DNA of 5,692 nucleotides from Candidatus Sulfotelmatobacter sp. (GCA_030045935.1 JASIEN010000617.1:1-5692), one strand, 5' to 3'; positions 1-5,519 are shown, counted from the first letter of the stretch. Program-made: numbers and translations. Notes: a model not told the origin generated them from the sequence alone.

Positions 1-330
1 TTGGTGTAAACTAGTTTCGACTGACGCCCAAGCCCCGGAGGGATGTGTGAGTGGTTGAAACAGTCGGTCTTGAAAACCGATGTACGGGAAACCGTACCGG
101 GGGTTCGAATCCCTCTCCCTCCGCCAGCTAAGATTCGGGCCCCTCCACTCGCTAGGCTCGCTCGGGATTTCGGCGCGCGGCTCAAGTTGGCGATAGGAGT
201 TCGTTAAGCTTTCGGAGCTCTTGTCAGCCAGTCGCACGAGTTTCCAAGTCTGTTTTCTGAACATCAGATCGTCTCGGTTCGCGAAGTCGGATATCATCCA
301 CAGATCGTTGTCAAAAGATTGATCCTCCAT
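1..330 (-). other. Open frame running antisense through tRNA-Ser, doubtful coding, no stop in window
   Basis: Reading leftwards from an ATG at 330-328, the frame is open for 110 codons to the window edge. It begins MEDQSFDNDLWMISDFANRD. About the first 68 codons precede the tRNA and have a protein-like mix rich in Asp, Trp and Lys. The rest is the antisense of tRNA-Ser and gives the RERDSNPRYG-type peptide typical of false gene calls over serine tRNAs. No Shine-Dalgarno sequence precedes the ATG, which lies inside the end of the 52-codon frame at 311-469 in another phase. It may be chance, or the remnant of a gene cut off near the tRNA. I recognise no family. As a full-length protein it is unlikely. 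Confidence 0.2.
37..126 (+). tRNA. tRNA-Ser, anticodon TGA
   Basis: Carries serine to UCA-type codons during translation. The acceptor stem pairs GGAGGGA (37-43) with TCCCTCC (116-122), followed by discriminator G123 and an encoded CCA (124-126). The anticodon stem TCGGT/ACCGA (64-68, 76-80) encloses loop CTTGAAA, with anticodon TGA at 71-73. A long variable arm, TACGG-GAAA-CCGTA, gives the class II shape expected of tRNA-Ser, and the T arm carries GTTCGAAT. The length of 90 bases is normal for this class. No clear promoter is visible in the 36 bases upstream. The 3' end of a tRNA gene is a common integration site, but I find no second copy of it in this window. Confidence 0.97.
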
Positions 331-469
331 TTTGCAAAGCGCGTCCGATTGCGTCAATCTGTAGTAGAAGTTCCAAGGCCAGCTTCACACGCTCGGGTGA
401 GTGAAAACCCAGCCCCGCTCGAATCAATAGCCATTCAGTGGCTTCCCAAACGCTTTCCTCGTGAAGCAT
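311..469 (-). CDS. Small hypothetical protein, 52 aa
   Basis: I do not recognise this protein. It starts with ATG at 469-467, 27 bases after the stop of the HEAT-repeat gene on the same strand, and ends with TGA at 311-313, so it could be the third gene of that operon. The product is mostly helical in character: residues 7-19 (VWEATEWLLIRAG) and 26-45 (ERVKLALELLLQIDAIGRAL) read as amphipathic helices joined by a short GFHSP turn. There is no signal peptide, membrane segment or cysteine. No good Shine-Dalgarno sequence precedes the ATG, and a stop (TAG) lies just upstream in frame, so no longer version exists. It could equally be a chance open frame; the coding-like composition and operon position are the only support. 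Confidence 0.35.
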   Translation of the reverse strand: MLHEESVWEATEWLLIRAGLGFHSPERVKLALELLLQIDAIGRALQNGGSIF

Positions 470-496
470 GACAGGCTACGTATGGCTGCGACAAGA

Positions 497-1408
497 CTAG
501 TCTGCGGGTCCCTCCACTTGGGCAATGTTCACGCGTGCTGGCGCTTGTGTCTTGGCAAGATCCCCAAGATGAATAATTGCAGCCGCGGCGGTCATTCTAA
601 CTTCACGCCGAGAGTCGGAAAGCCGCAGTTCGATTCCCTGCAATAGGGTTGGGTCTCCACGCTTCGCGATGGCTTCCAACGCAGCGACCCGCAACACCCA
701 GTTTTTATTCTGGCTAGCGGTCAGCAACAACTTGCCGGTGCGAGCCTCGGGATCCGTCGCAAGAGCTGAAAGCAATGCAGCCTTCGCAGCCGCGCCGCTC
801 TTTCGATCTTTCATGATCGTCTGGTAGGCCTCCCAGGGAATGCCGCCGAACGGGACGAAGCCGATTCCTTCACCAAAACCCATCTGAGCCACTTGCTTCG
901 GGTCGTGCAGCACCTTCATTTCCTGAGCAATCATGCTCGTATTGTTCTTACGTTCGCCGGTGTAAACCTCATAGTAGGCGTCGAAGCACGCCGGGTCCTT
1001 CAGCAAGCACAAAGCATGAGCCGCTGCCATTACAACCGGCAGGTTCTTGTCGTTGAGCGCTTGCTTCAAGCTGGCGTCTGCTTCGGAGGCGTGCATTTTG
1101 CCCAACGCTGTGGCCGCCGCCTCCCTGACTGAGCTGTTCCTATCCTTTAATGCCTTTTCTGCGAGTTCTGCGGCATGAGGATCGCGGGAGATGAGACCCA
1201 AGACTCGGACCGCAGCCAGCCTCTGGCCAGAACTCTTCTGCCCCAGAGATGCCTCCAGCAGAGGCCAAGCCGGCTCGGATGCTGTCTGCGCACAACACCC
1301 AGAATTCAGAAGAACAAGAAAAAGGATAATGAAGCAACTGGTCGTTGCCGTTGTCAGGGACAGAGGCTCTAGACGGGGCCGTACGAGCACACGCTTAGTG
1401 ATGGTCAT
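497..1408 (-). CDS. Secreted or lipid-anchored HEAT-repeat protein, 303 aa
   Basis: Probably a protein-binding scaffold in the cell envelope; HEAT repeats are stacked helix pairs that bind partners and carry no catalysis. A basic N-terminus (K5, R6, R10, R12) leads into a hydrophobic stretch at about 24-37 ending NSGCCAQ. This is a signal peptide or an imperfect lipobox (Asn at -3 before C38, or Ser at -3 before C39). HEAT-like units lie at about 48-74, 81-107, 112-137, 226-252 and 255-284, with AAAxALG-type second helices. An insert at about 138-205 breaks the array and holds a glycine- and aromatic-rich stretch, GFGEGIGFVPFGGIPWEAYQ (178-197), unlike a HEAT unit. The start overlaps the stop of the preceding gene as ATGA, so translation is probably coupled. 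The fold is well supported; the function is unknown. Confidence 0.85.
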   Translation of the reverse strand: MTITKRVLVRPRLEPLSLTTATTSCFIILFLVLLNSGCCAQTASEPAWPLLEASLGQKSSGQRLAAVRVLGLISRDPHAAELAEKALKDRNSSVREAAATALGKMHASEADASLKQALNDKNLPVVMAAAHALCLLKDPACFDAYYEVYTGERKNNTSMIAQEMKVLHDPKQVAQMGFGEGIGFVPFGGIPWEAYQTIMKDRKSGAAAKAALLSALATDPEARTGKLLLTASQNKNWVLRVAALEAIAKRGDPTLLQGIELRLSDSRREVRMTAAAAIIHLGDLAKTQAPARVNIAQVEGPAD

Positions 1409-1866
1409 TGGGCGGCCTGCTCTCTGCGTGGAGTCGCGGCGGCAGCAACAGCCTCCTGCCTAAGTTCCTTCACGCTGACCGTGCGATTGGAGTGACGCGC
1501 CGCGCCATCCGAAGAGAAAGCGCTACCGGTGACTGCATCAGCGTTCGGGCAGGGCTGTTCGTTCAAGTCCAGCCGCGCATCGTAGACAGCTGAAATGGTG
1601 TCCAGGCGAGCGATCATCTCTCGCGTTGCCGCGAGCTTCAATTCGCGACCTTGTTCCGGCGTCACGCGTTCGGCTTCCATGCTTTCGGAAATTTGCTGCA
1701 ATCTGGCATGAACATCGCGAAGCAATCCGTCGACGCGAACGGCATAGTCCCGAGCCGATAGAGTCATGGCATCAGCATTCGTGACGCAATTCGCGTCCGT
1801 GGCCTTCTGCGCATGCGCCGGAAGTACGGCGAGAAGTATGAGGGCGAGGCACATTTCGTTTTTCAT
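1405..1866 (-). CDS. Small secreted two-cysteine helical protein, 153 aa, function unknown
   Basis: First gene of the operon with the HEAT-repeat protein, overlapping it by 4 bases (ATGA). It opens with a classical Sec signal peptide: MKNEM, a hydrophobic core CLALILLAVLP, and a signal peptidase I site AHA|Q after residue 19. The mature protein of about 134 residues has exactly two cysteines (C27 and C106), which could form a disulfide in the periplasm. Residues 38-100 are heptad-like and rich in Leu, Arg and Glu (for example RLQQISESMEAERVTPEQGR), suggesting a long helical hairpin or coiled coil. The C-terminus is low in complexity and rich in Ala, Arg and Gln. The start is supported by AAGGA nine bases upstream. 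I do not recognise the family. Co-expression suggests it partners the HEAT protein. Confidence 0.8.
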   Translation of the reverse strand: MKNEMCLALILLAVLPAHAQKATDANCVTNADAMTLSARDYAVRVDGLLRDVHARLQQISESMEAERVTPEQGRELKLAATREMIARLDTISAVYDARLDLNEQPCPNADAVTGSAFSSDGAARHSNRTVSVKELRQEAVAAAATPRREQAAQ

Positions 1867-1875
1867 TTCATCCTT

Positions 1876-1880
1876 TCCTT
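1876..1880 (-). promoter_or_regulatory. Ribosome binding site of the small secreted protein gene
   Basis: On the minus strand AAGGA lies nine bases before the ATG at 1866. A second AAAGGA (1871-1876) sits closer, at four bases. A decoy ATG at 1871-1869 is followed directly by AAA TGA and cannot be the gene start, so these sites fix the start at 1866. Confidence 0.7.
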
Positions 1881-1943
1881 GTGGGTAACAATCTCTGCGC
1901 GAGTCATTTTTTCGTCTCAGCTATCGCTGATCCTCTGTCACGG

Positions 1944-1971
1944 AAATGCAACCCTTGCTCCAAAATGCAAC
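1944..1971. repeat. 9-bp direct repeat AAATGCAAC, period 19, possible operator
   Basis: AAATGCAAC occurs at 1944-1952 and again at 1963-1971, with start points 19 bases apart. On the operon strand it reads GTTGCATTT. The right copy touches the proposed -10 and start site, and the left copy lies about 20 bases into the transcript, a position where a bound repressor would block transcription. Two perfect 9-mers this close are unlikely by chance but not impossible. No cognate regulator can be named. Confidence 0.35.
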
Positions 1972-1999
1972 TTATGGAAAGGAAAGACTTTTGCGCCAA
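1971..1999 (-). promoter_or_regulatory. Putative sigma-70-type promoter of the secreted HEAT operon
   Basis: Reading leftwards, TTGGCG (1994-1999) and CATAAG (1971-1976) are separated by exactly 17 bases. Each matches the -35 or -10 consensus at four of six positions. Transcription would start near 1964, leaving a leader of about 100 bases before the ATG at 1866. It is the best pair I found in the region, but a weak match by sequence alone. Confidence 0.4.
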
Positions 2000-2041
2000 T
2001 CGAAGCGTCCCGCCTCCGGTAAAACTCCCGAAATCTCGTGA

Positions 2042-2075
2042 CTCGCGTCGCGGACAGCGGTGCAAGCGCTGCGAG
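2042..2075. other. GC-rich hairpin in the divergent region
   Basis: CAGCG (2055-2059) and CGCTG (2067-2071) pair around the 7-base loop GTGCAAG. An outer pair, CTCG (2042-2045) with CGAG (2072-2075), can close the base with a one-sided bulge. No T run follows on either strand, so it is not a standard terminator. It could be part of a structured transcript or a protein site, or simply chance in GC-rich sequence. Confidence 0.2.
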
Positions 2076-2136
2076 GTTGAGGTCTTCCTGTGCAGCAAAA
2101 CGAAAACCCATCCGCGGGTAATGGCAAGAAATTGCT

Positions 2137-2142
2137 TATAAT
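2137..2142 (+). promoter_or_regulatory. Perfect -10 element TATAAT, possible plus-strand promoter
   Basis: A consensus TATAAT is preceded by TTGCT, giving a near extended -10 (TG two bases upstream rather than one). The -35 position, about 2114-2119, reads GCGGGT and is poor. If active, transcription would start near 2149 and give the response regulator a leader of about 435 bases, or produce a separate small RNA. Confidence 0.3.
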
Positions 2143-2509
2143 CAATGTCGCTCCCAGTGACCTAGCCCATCGATCCCGATTGAGACGGTCTTGAGAATCA
2201 ACATCAGGGCGGAGAAAACAAATCTGAGCTCGCGGCCTATTCTGGAGCGGCGTCTGCGCGATTTCGGTTCGATCTCCGTGAGGCAGCTCTATTGGCGAAG
2301 GCTGGGAACCCGGGTTTTTCCTGGCGTTTTCACAATTTCAGCGGTCGCATACGACCAAAGCCCAGAGCTTTTCCAGTAAGCCCGGTATGCGAGAGCGCCC
2401 TGAAAAGATCGGTGGGAAGCTGGAAGTGTTAAGCCGCGCCAATGCTGTTACTGAGATTCAGCTCTTGGTTCCCGGCCCACTGGCTTTTCAGGATGCCTCT
2501 GCGGCTCAA

Positions 2510-2537
2510 TTGTGGAGGTGGTTGCCGCGCCTATATC
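2510..2537 (+). promoter_or_regulatory. Weak promoter candidate close to the response regulator
   Basis: TTGTGG (2510-2515) and TATATC (2532-2537) are separated by 16 bases. The pair would start transcription near 2544, about 40 bases before the ATG at 2584. The -35 half matches only its TTG. Confidence 0.25.
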
Positions 2538-2570
2538 CCCAGACGCAGAGAAAGACCCCGGTAATAAAGT

Positions 2571-2575
2571 AAGGA
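2571..2575 (+). promoter_or_regulatory. Ribosome binding site fixing the response regulator start
   Basis: AAGGA stands eight bases before ATG 2584. This supports that ATG over the in-frame GTG at 2512, which has no comparable site and would add 24 residues not normal for a REC domain N-terminus. Confidence 0.75.
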
Positions 2576-2583
2576 ACACACGA

Positions 2584-3219
2584 ATGGACGAAAAGGCAGG
2601 GACAAAGATCCGTGTTCTGAGTGTCGACGATCACCCCCTCGTGCGCGAGGGGCAGGCTGCCTTAATCAATGATCAGCCGGACATGCGCGTCGTGGGCCAG
2701 GGCTCGACTGGGCATGAGGCAATCAAGCTTTTTCGCGATCTTCAGCCAGATGTAGCGCTGATGGACGTGCGCCTCCCGGATATGAGCGGAATCGATGCCA
2801 TGATCACAATCCTCAGCGAGTTCCCGCAAGCGCGAGTCATCGTTGTTACATCGTCCGAAGGCGATGTGGAGATGCAGCGCGCGCTGGAAGGAGGAGCGAG
2901 GGGCTACATGCTTAAGAGCATGCCGCCGAAGGACTTGCTCGACGCAATCCGCAAGGTGCATGCCGGCAAAAAAGCAATCCCTCCGGAGATTGCCGCGCAT
3001 CTCGCAGACCACATGAGCGATGAAGCGCTGACTGCCCGCGAGGTCGAGATTCTGCAGCAGGTCGCTGAGGGCAACCGCAACCGTGACATCGCGGAACGTC
3101 TCTTCATCTCCGAGGGGACGGTGAAGGTCCACATTCAACACATCATGGAAAAACTCGGCGCTAACGATCGCACTCAGGCGATCACGATCGCTGTCCGCCG
3201 CGGCATCATTCATCTGTAG
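2584..3219 (+). CDS. NarL/FixJ-family response regulator (REC plus LuxR-type HTH), 211 aa
   Basis: A DNA-binding transcription regulator controlled by phosphorylation from a sensor kinase. The receiver domain spans about residues 8-125 with all key positions present: acidic pair D15-D16, phospho-acceptor D61 (in LMDVRLPDMSG), T89 and K111 (in GYMLKS). The LuxR-type helix-turn-helix spans about 146-208, with LTAREVEILQQVAEG at 149-163, the recognition-helix motif SEGTVKVH at 176-183, and a usual ending in RRGIIHL. The length is typical. No histidine kinase gene lies in the window, so it is an orphan here and the signal is unknown. The neighbouring DoxX gene starts 157 bases downstream and need not share its transcript. 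The family call is secure; targets cannot be inferred. Confidence 0.95.
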   Translation: MDEKAGTKIRVLSVDDHPLVREGQAALINDQPDMRVVGQGSTGHEAIKLFRDLQPDVALMDVRLPDMSGIDAMITILSEFPQARVIVVTSSEGDVEMQRALEGGARGYMLKSMPPKDLLDAIRKVHAGKKAIPPEIAAHLADHMSDEALTAREVEILQQVAEGNRNRDIAERLFISEGTVKVHIQHIMEKLGANDRTQAITIAVRRGIIHL

Positions 3220-3362
3220 ATCGGCAAGACCCCATCAAGCGAAGCCCGGGCGGGTTACGGCTATATATGACTTTAGTGGTATCGAAAAATTTGGAATTCG
3301 GGCGATTCGCGCTCACCTTCAGAGGAGATATGTTTTTCATGCGGTCTTTTATCGTGGCGTCC

Positions 3363-3369
3363 GAGGAGA
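3363..3369 (+). promoter_or_regulatory. Ribosome binding site supporting a TTG start
   Basis: GAGGAGA lies seven bases before TTG 3377, ideal spacing. It supports an uncommon TTG start for the DoxX gene; the next in-frame start candidates would cut into the first membrane helix. Confidence 0.7.
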
Positions 3370-3376
3370 CGAGAGT

Positions 3377-3781
3377 TTGCAACGGTTGTATACGACATTT
3401 CCGCATGGCCTGCCAGGCGTCGGCCTGCTTTTTCTGCGAACCGCCATCGGCGTCAGGCTTATAGTTCAGGGCTCCACCGTGTTACTGGACCCCCATGTTA
3501 TGAACCTGGGCGTTAGGCTTCTTGCCGTGCTCACTCTGTGGACCGGAGTTTCTTTTGTGCTTGGCTTCTTAACGCCGCTAATGGCGGCAGTTTTAGCACT
3601 GACCAATGCGGTACTTTACCTCTGGCATCCAGCCTGGGCTTCTTCCTTTCTTGACTTGACTGGTTTCGATAGCATCGTTGTGACAACAGCCATCGCTCTG
3701 TTGGGGCCAGGCGCAATCTCCCTTGATGCCCGCTTCTTTGGCCGGCGTAAGATCGTCATACCGCGCGTTGCAAGATCATAG
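3377..3781 (+). CDS. DoxX-family integral membrane protein, 134 aa
   Basis: A small inner-membrane protein of the DoxX/DoxD-like superfamily. Some members are linked to quinone-coupled or thiol redox systems, but most have no proven function. Four hydrophobic segments are visible at about residues 13-33, 44-61, 62-82 and 97-114. The opening MQRLYTTFPHGLPGVGLLFL with an early Arg in helix 1 (R21) and the ending LLGPGAISLDARFFGRRK resemble the short DoxX proteins I associate with Acidobacteriota. The start is TTG, backed by a strong ribosome site. Basic residues after the last helix fit a cytoplasmic C-terminus. It sits between two regulator genes with its own gaps on both sides, so it is probably transcribed separately. 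No redox partner gene is nearby. Confidence 0.85.
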   Translation: MQRLYTTFPHGLPGVGLLFLRTAIGVRLIVQGSTVLLDPHVMNLGVRLLAVLTLWTGVSFVLGFLTPLMAAVLALTNAVLYLWHPAWASSFLDLTGFDSIVVTTAIALLGPGAISLDARFFGRRKIVIPRVARS

Positions 3782-3817
3782 ATCTTCCCCTCTGTTGAAA
3801 CGCCGCTCCCTGCGTAT

Positions 3818-3859
3818 GGGTTTGTGGAAAACGCACACTCTGGCTTTCTCTCCAAACCC
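3818..3859. repeat. Inverted repeat GGGTTTG/CAAACCC upstream of the sigma-54 activator
   Basis: GGGTTTG (3818-3824) and CAAACCC (3853-3859) are perfect inverted copies around 28 bases. After one mismatch the pairing can continue about three more bases inwards, including one G-T pair. It lies about 145-185 bases before the activator's start codon. It could be a weak transcription end for the DoxX gene (no T run follows) or a binding site. Confidence 0.3.
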
Positions 3860-3882
3860 GTGGAATGGCTGAAAGTGGTATT

Positions 3883-3903
3883 CCGCTTACACCCCGGAAG
3901 CGG
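3883..3903. repeat. Short palindrome CCGCTT-9-AAGCGG upstream of the sigma-54 activator
   Basis: CCGCTT (3883-3888) and AAGCGG (3898-3903) are inverted copies with a 9-base spacer, about 100-120 bases before the ATG at 4002. GGTAT occurs on both sides (3877-3881 and 3902-3906). The size and position would suit a Fis-type activator site used for self-control, but this is inference. Confidence 0.3.
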
Positions 3904-3990
3904 TATCGAAAAAACTGCTTATCGCCAGATGCGGCCTTTCGGAAACAGACGCATAGTATCTCCACCAAGCACGAAGACTGAGGTTGCAGC

Positions 3991-3994
3991 GGAG
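3991..3994 (+). promoter_or_regulatory. Ribosome binding site of the sigma-54 activator
   Basis: GGAG stands seven bases before ATG 4002. This favours that ATG over an in-frame TTG at 3984, which would place this motif inside the coding region and has no clear site of its own. Confidence 0.65.
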
Positions 3995-4001
3995 AATCGC
4001 A

Positions 4002-5519
4002 ATGAATCACGTAACTTCTGGAACTAATACGGCTTCAATTCCTTCCATCGAAACCCAGGCATTTGCCATTACCCATACCAACCGATCAGTGGATCCCATT
4101 CTGAACGCCCAGGTTCTCGGGAATTTAATCAATGCAGATTCAGCCCTCCGCATGAGCACCAGACACATCGAGCAGGTCATGGATGCCGTGCCGCAGCACA
4201 TGTTTATCCTCGATGCGAATGCGAGTTTGTCTTTTGTCAATCGCGCGGGACGGGAGTACTTGGGACCGATTGATGCGGTCACGCTGACGGAGCGGCTCCG
4301 CACCACCATTCATCCCGAGGATTTTGAGGGACTCTTGAGCGCATACCGGGATGCCATGGCACATGGAATCTCCATCGAAGCGGAAGCCCGCGTGCGAAGC
4401 AAGAACGGACAATATCGCTGGTTTTTGGGACAGGTGTTTCCGCTGCGAGACGAACAAGGCCGGATTATCCGTTGGTGCGTTACGCTGACCGACATCGATG
4501 ACCACAAAGCGTCGAAAGAGCAAGCTCAGCGGGAAAATCTGGCGCTGCGGGAAGAAATCGACGCCATGGCGATGTTCGAAGAGATCGTTGGCACGTCGCC
4601 TCGTTTGCAGGCGGTATTGGCGCGTGCCACGAAGGTTGCCCCAACCGACTCCACGGTTCTGATTACAGGTGAAACTGGCACGGGCAAGGAATTGATTGCG
4701 CGCGCCATTCACAAGCACTCCGATCGCGCGAATCGCCCATTTGTGAGCGTCAACTGCGCGGCGATACCCCGCGACCTGATCGCCTCCGAACTGTTTGGAC
4801 ACGAGAAAGGAGCTTTCACCGGAGCCTTGCAGCGCCGCATCGGCCGGTTTGAGCTGGCCGAAGGAGGCACCCTATTCCTCGATGAGATCGGAGAACTTCC
4901 TGCCGAGACGCAGGTTGCCCTTCTACGCGTTTTGCAGGAGAAGGAGTTTCAGCGGGTCGGCAGCAATCAGACCATTCGCACCAATGTGCGAATCATAGCC
5001 GCGACGCATCGGGACCTGCCCGCGGCCATCGAGGCCGGCACTTTCCGTAGTGATCTGTACTACCGCATCAACGTGTTTCCGCTGGAAATTCCTGCACTAC
5101 GCGATCGCAAGGAAGACATCCGGCTGCTGGTTGAGTATTTTATCGGCCGATATGCCTCCAAGTCGGGGAAAGACATCCGGAACATCGAAAAGAAGAGCAT
5201 GGACCGGTTGGAGTCATATTCCTGGCCGGGAAATATTCGCGAGCTGCAGAACATCATCGAGCGCTCGGTGATTCTGTGCGACTCCGATAACTTTTCCGTG
5301 GATAAGAGTTGGTTGTCGGCCGTGCGCGCTCCGGCGCGGCCGCTATCGGAAGAAATGATTTCACAAGAAAAGGAACTCATCGAGGGGGCGCTGGCGGAAT
5401 GTAAAGGACGGGTCTCCGGTCCTGCAGGGGCTGCGGCCAAGCTAGGCATGCCGCCGTCGACCCTGGACTCGAAAATCCGTACTCTTAAGATCGACAAACA
5501 CCGCTTCTACACCAACTAG
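4002..5519 (+). CDS. PAS-domain sigma-54-dependent transcriptional activator (AAA+ and Fis HTH), 505 aa
   Basis: An enhancer-binding protein that uses ATP to open promoters bound by sigma-54 RNA polymerase. A PAS domain with its PAC end lies at about 56-168 (ending RWCVTLTDIDDHK), followed by a coiled linker at 170-192. The AAA+ domain at about 193-425 is complete: Walker A GETGTGKE (223-230), sigma-54 contact loop GAFTGA (270-275), Walker B GGTLFLDEIG (288-297, D294 E295), sensor I ATHRDL (334-339, His where Asn is more common), arginine-finger region FRSDLYYR (348-355), and sensor II WPGNIREL (408-415). A Fis-type HTH lies at about 455-496. There is no receiver domain, so control is by the PAS input, whose ligand is unknown. 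The C-terminal part resembles FhlA/NtrC-type regulators. No kinase or clear -24/-12 promoter is visible nearby. Confidence 0.95.
   Translation: MNHVTSGTNTASIPSIETQAFAITHTNRSVDPILNAQVLGNLINADSALRMSTRHIEQVMDAVPQHMFILDANASLSFVNRAGREYLGPIDAVTLTERLRTTIHPEDFEGLLSAYRDAMAHGISIEAEARVRSKNGQYRWFLGQVFPLRDEQGRIIRWCVTLTDIDDHKASKEQAQRENLALREEIDAMAMFEEIVGTSPRLQAVLARATKVAPTDSTVLITGETGTGKELIARAIHKHSDRANRPFVSVNCAAIPRDLIASELFGHEKGAFTGALQRRIGRFELAEGGTLFLDEIGELPAETQVALLRVLQEKEFQRVGSNQTIRTNVRIIAATHRDLPAAIEAGTFRSDLYYRINVFPLEIPALRDRKEDIRLLVEYFIGRYASKSGKDIRNIEKKSMDRLESYSWPGNIRELQNIIERSVILCDSDNFSVDKSWLSAVRAPARPLSEEMISQEKELIEGALAECKGRVSGPAGAAAKLGMPPSTLDSKIRTLKIDKHRFYTN

Larger units (their letters stand above)
1867..2583. 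other. 717-base divergent region without a convincing gene
   Basis: It separates the minus-strand secreted operon from the plus-strand response regulator. The left part holds the operon promoter and the 9-bp repeat; the middle holds a GC-rich hairpin and a perfect TATAAT; the right end holds a weak promoter pair and the regulator's ribosome site. Two plus-strand open frames, 2191-2379 (TTG start) and 2387-2572 (ATG start), lack Shine-Dalgarno sequences and resemble no family I know; I do not call them genes. The region is long enough to hide a small RNA or a structured leader. Confidence 0.6.

Noticed and set aside
145..180. GC-rich CTCGCTAGGCTCGCTCGG tract after the tRNA as a terminator
   Set aside because: No stable inverted repeat followed by a T run could be drawn there.
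2480..2496. TGGC...GC pair in the response regulator leader as a sigma-54 promoter
   Set aside because: The GG and GC dinucleotides are one base too far apart (13 instead of 12), and the -12 side lacks TT.
2191..2572. Two consecutive short plus-strand frames (2191-2379 and 2387-2572) before the response regulator
   Set aside because: There is no ribosome site, the first begins with TTG, the peptides are arginine-rich without family resemblance, and the second runs into the regulator's ribosome site.
2512..2583. Extension of the response regulator to a GTG start at 2512
   Set aside because: The ATG at 2584 has AAGGA eight bases upstream and gives the standard length; the extra 24 residues lie outside the receiver domain and overlap the likely leader.
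2662..3213. Long minus-strand frame opposite the response regulator
   Set aside because: It mirrors the codon structure of the clear plus-strand gene, has no recognisable domain, and is a typical shadow frame.
3243..3262. AGCC...GGCT hairpin after the response regulator as its terminator
   Set aside because: The stem is only four base pairs and is followed by TATATATG rather than a T run.
3876..3890. TGGTATTCCGCTTAC as a -24/-12 sigma-54 promoter
   Set aside because: The GG lies at the right place but the -12 element reads TTAC instead of TTGC, losing the essential GC; a single near match in AT/GC-mixed sequence is not enough.
3984..4001. TTG start six codons upstream for the sigma-54 activator
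   Set aside because: ATG 4002 has GGAG at seven bases; the TTG has no comparable site.
4140..4802. 220-codon minus-strand frame opposite the sigma-54 activator
   Set aside because: It is antisense to the PAS and Walker A region of a well-supported gene, with no domain and no ribosome site.
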